In this document: in pieces, positions 61,521 through 64,000 of the stretch
How the letters are laid out: every line of letters begins with the position of its first letter
Numbering within the stretch: the first letter of the stretch is position 1
Assembly: GCA_037074705.1 (NCBI GenBank)
Contig: CM073593.1
Location: 59,339,501-59,403,500 of the forward strand
Reading direction: 5' to 3'
Source of the DNA: Zhengitettix transpicula
Lineage: Eukaryota > Arthropoda > Insecta > Orthoptera > Tetrigidae
DNA length: 64,000 nucleotides
Translations under genes and position numbers: made by a program
The notes under the pieces: model-generated
What the model was told of the DNA's origin: nothing
Databases searched by the model: none
What the model saw: the letters and a program-made list of their open reading frames with translations, nothing else

Positions 61521-64000
61521 ATTTTTATTCACAATTAATTTCTGACTTGATCGGATAATTATTTTCATTTTAAAAATACTCTATATTAAATATAAATAAA
61601 ATTATCACAAGATGTGGTCATTATTAAGTTTGCTTAATTGTGGTGTTAATCGAATACCTAATCCAAACGAAGGATAGTTCTCAAGGCGAATGACTCAAAA
61701 TTAAAGCTGATCCAGATCTGACAGAGCTCGGATTCAAATTATGCGGATTATTAGTTATTTTTACCTGAACACACAATGTTATGAGAACTTGTGTGCGGTT
61801 ACACTTTCAAAATATAAATAGAAGTGCATGTACGCTGGTTCAATCCCAATTTGTATAAAGAAAACGCTAACGTGTCAGTTTGTCGACCCGTCAACAGAAT
61901 TTAAGAAATTTTCATATTTGTATTTGCAATTTCTCGAGGAACAACTCAGGCTTCCACATTTCAAGTCAAGAAGAAGCTCAAAGGATATTTCAATTGTTGA
62001 CTAGGGATAATAATCTATTTATCAAAAGCTGTATATTAATAATGTTTAAACACACAAATTAAAATTTTCAGTTACTTTAAGTTAATTATACAATTAAATC
62101 AATTTTAAATTTCATGAGTGAACCATAAGTTCTAATTTAATTTGGCAACTGGTTAAATTTTCTTAATCATTTATTAAAAATATTTATTAAAAAATGGTGT
62201 CCTAGCTCTGATACTGTGTGAATTCTTATCATACTTATAATTTAAATGAGTATAAAAATGTGATGGCAGCGACTGATTGATGCATTTTATACAGAAAAAC
62301 TAGAACGTGGAACTTTACAGGGTCCCGAAAACTCGAAGCAATTTATTTCTCTTAACATGAAATAACTCGCTGTTTTTGGTAACTTACTAAGCCTATCTAT
62401 TCGTTTATCCGCATTACCTTTCAACACAGAAGAATAATAATTAAAAAGTGACATAGAAACGAAACGATATATCACAGTTTTAGATTTATTGTTCTATTTT
62501 ACCTACTCTATCTACACGATACTCAAACACAGCTCCCTAAATATTTGAAATTGTTTATTCTATCTCACGATGTCCTATAATTTCATTGTCTTTGGGTTAT
62601 TTAGGAATATCATGGAGACTTCAACGACGGGTGCGTTCGGATTTTATTTAATATATGCCAAAACAACATTCAGCCGATCTGCTTTAAAACAGAAACCTTG
62701 GCGAGTATGACAATGGGTCGCCAGAACTCTTCTGTTAGGGACGAAAGATTAAGATAAAATCCGATTAGGTCACTAATATTTCGGGGAAATGAATCTGAAA
62801 AATAAGTTTTCGTGTCTTCCGTTAATAATTGACTGCGAAAAACACATCGGGGGCTGCATCACATGTACGTCCTTCTGAATGCAACCAGAATGTGTACGTA
62901 CTTTTATCAATACAATGCAGTTAAATAATGACTTAAAGGTTAATAGAGCGAACGTTCAGTTCATCAGTATCGTTTGGGTGGGATTTCGGTATAGATACTA
63001 TTGGTTGGAAATTATATATTTTTTTTCACGTAGAAAAACGTGCCTACCTGTTGTATCGATTCTAAAGATCGTAAGGGACGTTACAAGTTGAGGTCGGATA
63101 GTTCACTTCCCTGGGTTTAGGTCAGTGAAACCGCTGGCGGCCAACACGCATTGTATTTTTACTCTTCTCTAAAGTTAGCCTCGTCACGCGAATTAGAATG
63201 CCAGCAGTGGATCGCTAGACGATACTGGTTCGGGAAAATCACCAATGAAAACAGACGATAACGTCTTCTAGGTCCAGGTCACCACATGGACTCGGGGCCC
63301 GGACAGATTCCAACCCATCCATTTCTACACGCCAACGTATTAGACGGTACCTTAGACAATACCATCAAATCTATTTTCACGAAGGTTTCAATTACATCAA
63401 CTTTAGCTGATTTTTGTCAGTTCATGCTGGACGTATAAATTGAATTCTTAATCGCCAACGTCAACGTCAACATTTCCCATTATAAATCAATCTAAAAGAT
63501 ATCACCGACCAGGAACGTTTTACCAATATGAAGTTTAATTGTGTAGATCGTTTCGTGGATATGACGTTTTCGGTCTACTTCAGATCACGTTAAATAGAGA
63601 AAATGAGAAACGGTTGAAGAATACAAATTAGGGATGTACAAAATAAGTAAAAATGGTTGAGAATAAATTGTTGTAGAAATACTGATACATCGAATTTAAT
63701 AAAGTACGAAATTAAAGTTTTCTAATAAGTGACGGTCAGTATTTGGTAAATTATGACTGCATAAATGTACATTTCATATTATTTACATACTGAAAATCGT
63801 GATAAGTTTCCGGGACTGACCTCAGCGCCAGTTTTTCCATGATTATATTCGAAAATGTTAGTTCTTCATCTGAAAACAAATCTGGTTATTGTGACCCTTA
63901 AAAACATTGGCTATATCTTTCTACAGAGATTAACATCCTCCTCCTCACTCCTGAAGTTCATTGTTTTATTCCTCCTCAATTTCATATCAACATGTCCCTT
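61521..64000. other. spacer to window end
   Basis: AT-rich, becoming GC-richer at about 62860-63350. A B-box-like GGTTCAATCCC at 61838-61848 lacks an A box. No gene recognised. Confidence 0.45.

Noticed and set aside
61838..61848. B-box-like GGTTCAATCCC on the plus strand
   Set aside because: Flanks do not resemble a tRNA or the SINE head at 20-150.

Overview
This window looks like gene-poor, AT-rich nuclear DNA from an insect or other arthropod with a large, repeat-laden genome. The evidence is the absence of dense prokaryote-like coding, frequent microsatellites, tRNA-related SINEs, a Penelope-like element (PLE), LINE ORF2 remnants and many foldback (inverted-repeat) elements. A hemimetabolous insect such as a cockroach or termite is my guess, but the window alone cannot prove it. 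I found no complete, recognisable host protein gene and no rRNA, intact tRNA or CRISPR.

0-13 kb is a transposon cluster. It holds a tRNA-type SINE (about 20-150, minus), a PLE fragment with the end of the reverse transcriptase and a GIY-YIG endonuclease (683-1481, plus; one frameshift, one stop) and its 3' tail. Two foldback elements follow (about 3.4-3.7 and 4.75-5.27 kb). Then come four copies of a roughly 500-bp poly(A)-tailed repeat, here called family A (7262-7765, 8508-8830, 10441-10974, 11325-11780), and a LINE ORF2 C-terminal fragment (8234-8419).

13-32 kb is mostly unstructured AT-rich DNA, with three exceptions. A CpG-dense patch at about 18.8-19.85 kb contains, on the minus strand, a plausible first coding exon or small ORF rich in Tyr and Pro (19453-19608), preceded by a uORF whose stop overlaps its start as ATGA. 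A decayed LINE (about 24.9-25.53 kb) is split by a foldback element with a 12-bp target-site duplication. Smaller foldbacks lie at about 12.6, 17.2 and 23.1 kb.

32-64 kb holds another foldback (32273-32549), a CpG-dense patch with an NRF-1/Ewg-like site (about 32.94-33.33 kb), an inverted duplication of the PLE 3' tail (33690-33975), family A copies (37800-38206, 56364-56604, 56619-57126) and a second SINE remnant. Two copies, in opposite orientation, of an element that begins with an identical 23-bp terminus (54918 leftward; 60792 rightward) are built from internal units of about 270-300 bp. A CpG-dense patch lies at 55.44-55.69 kb.

No genes act together here in the sense of an operon. The organising theme is layered transposition: elements inserted next to or inside one another, with target-site duplications that let part of the order be read. 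Long stretches without entries of their own are described as spacers.
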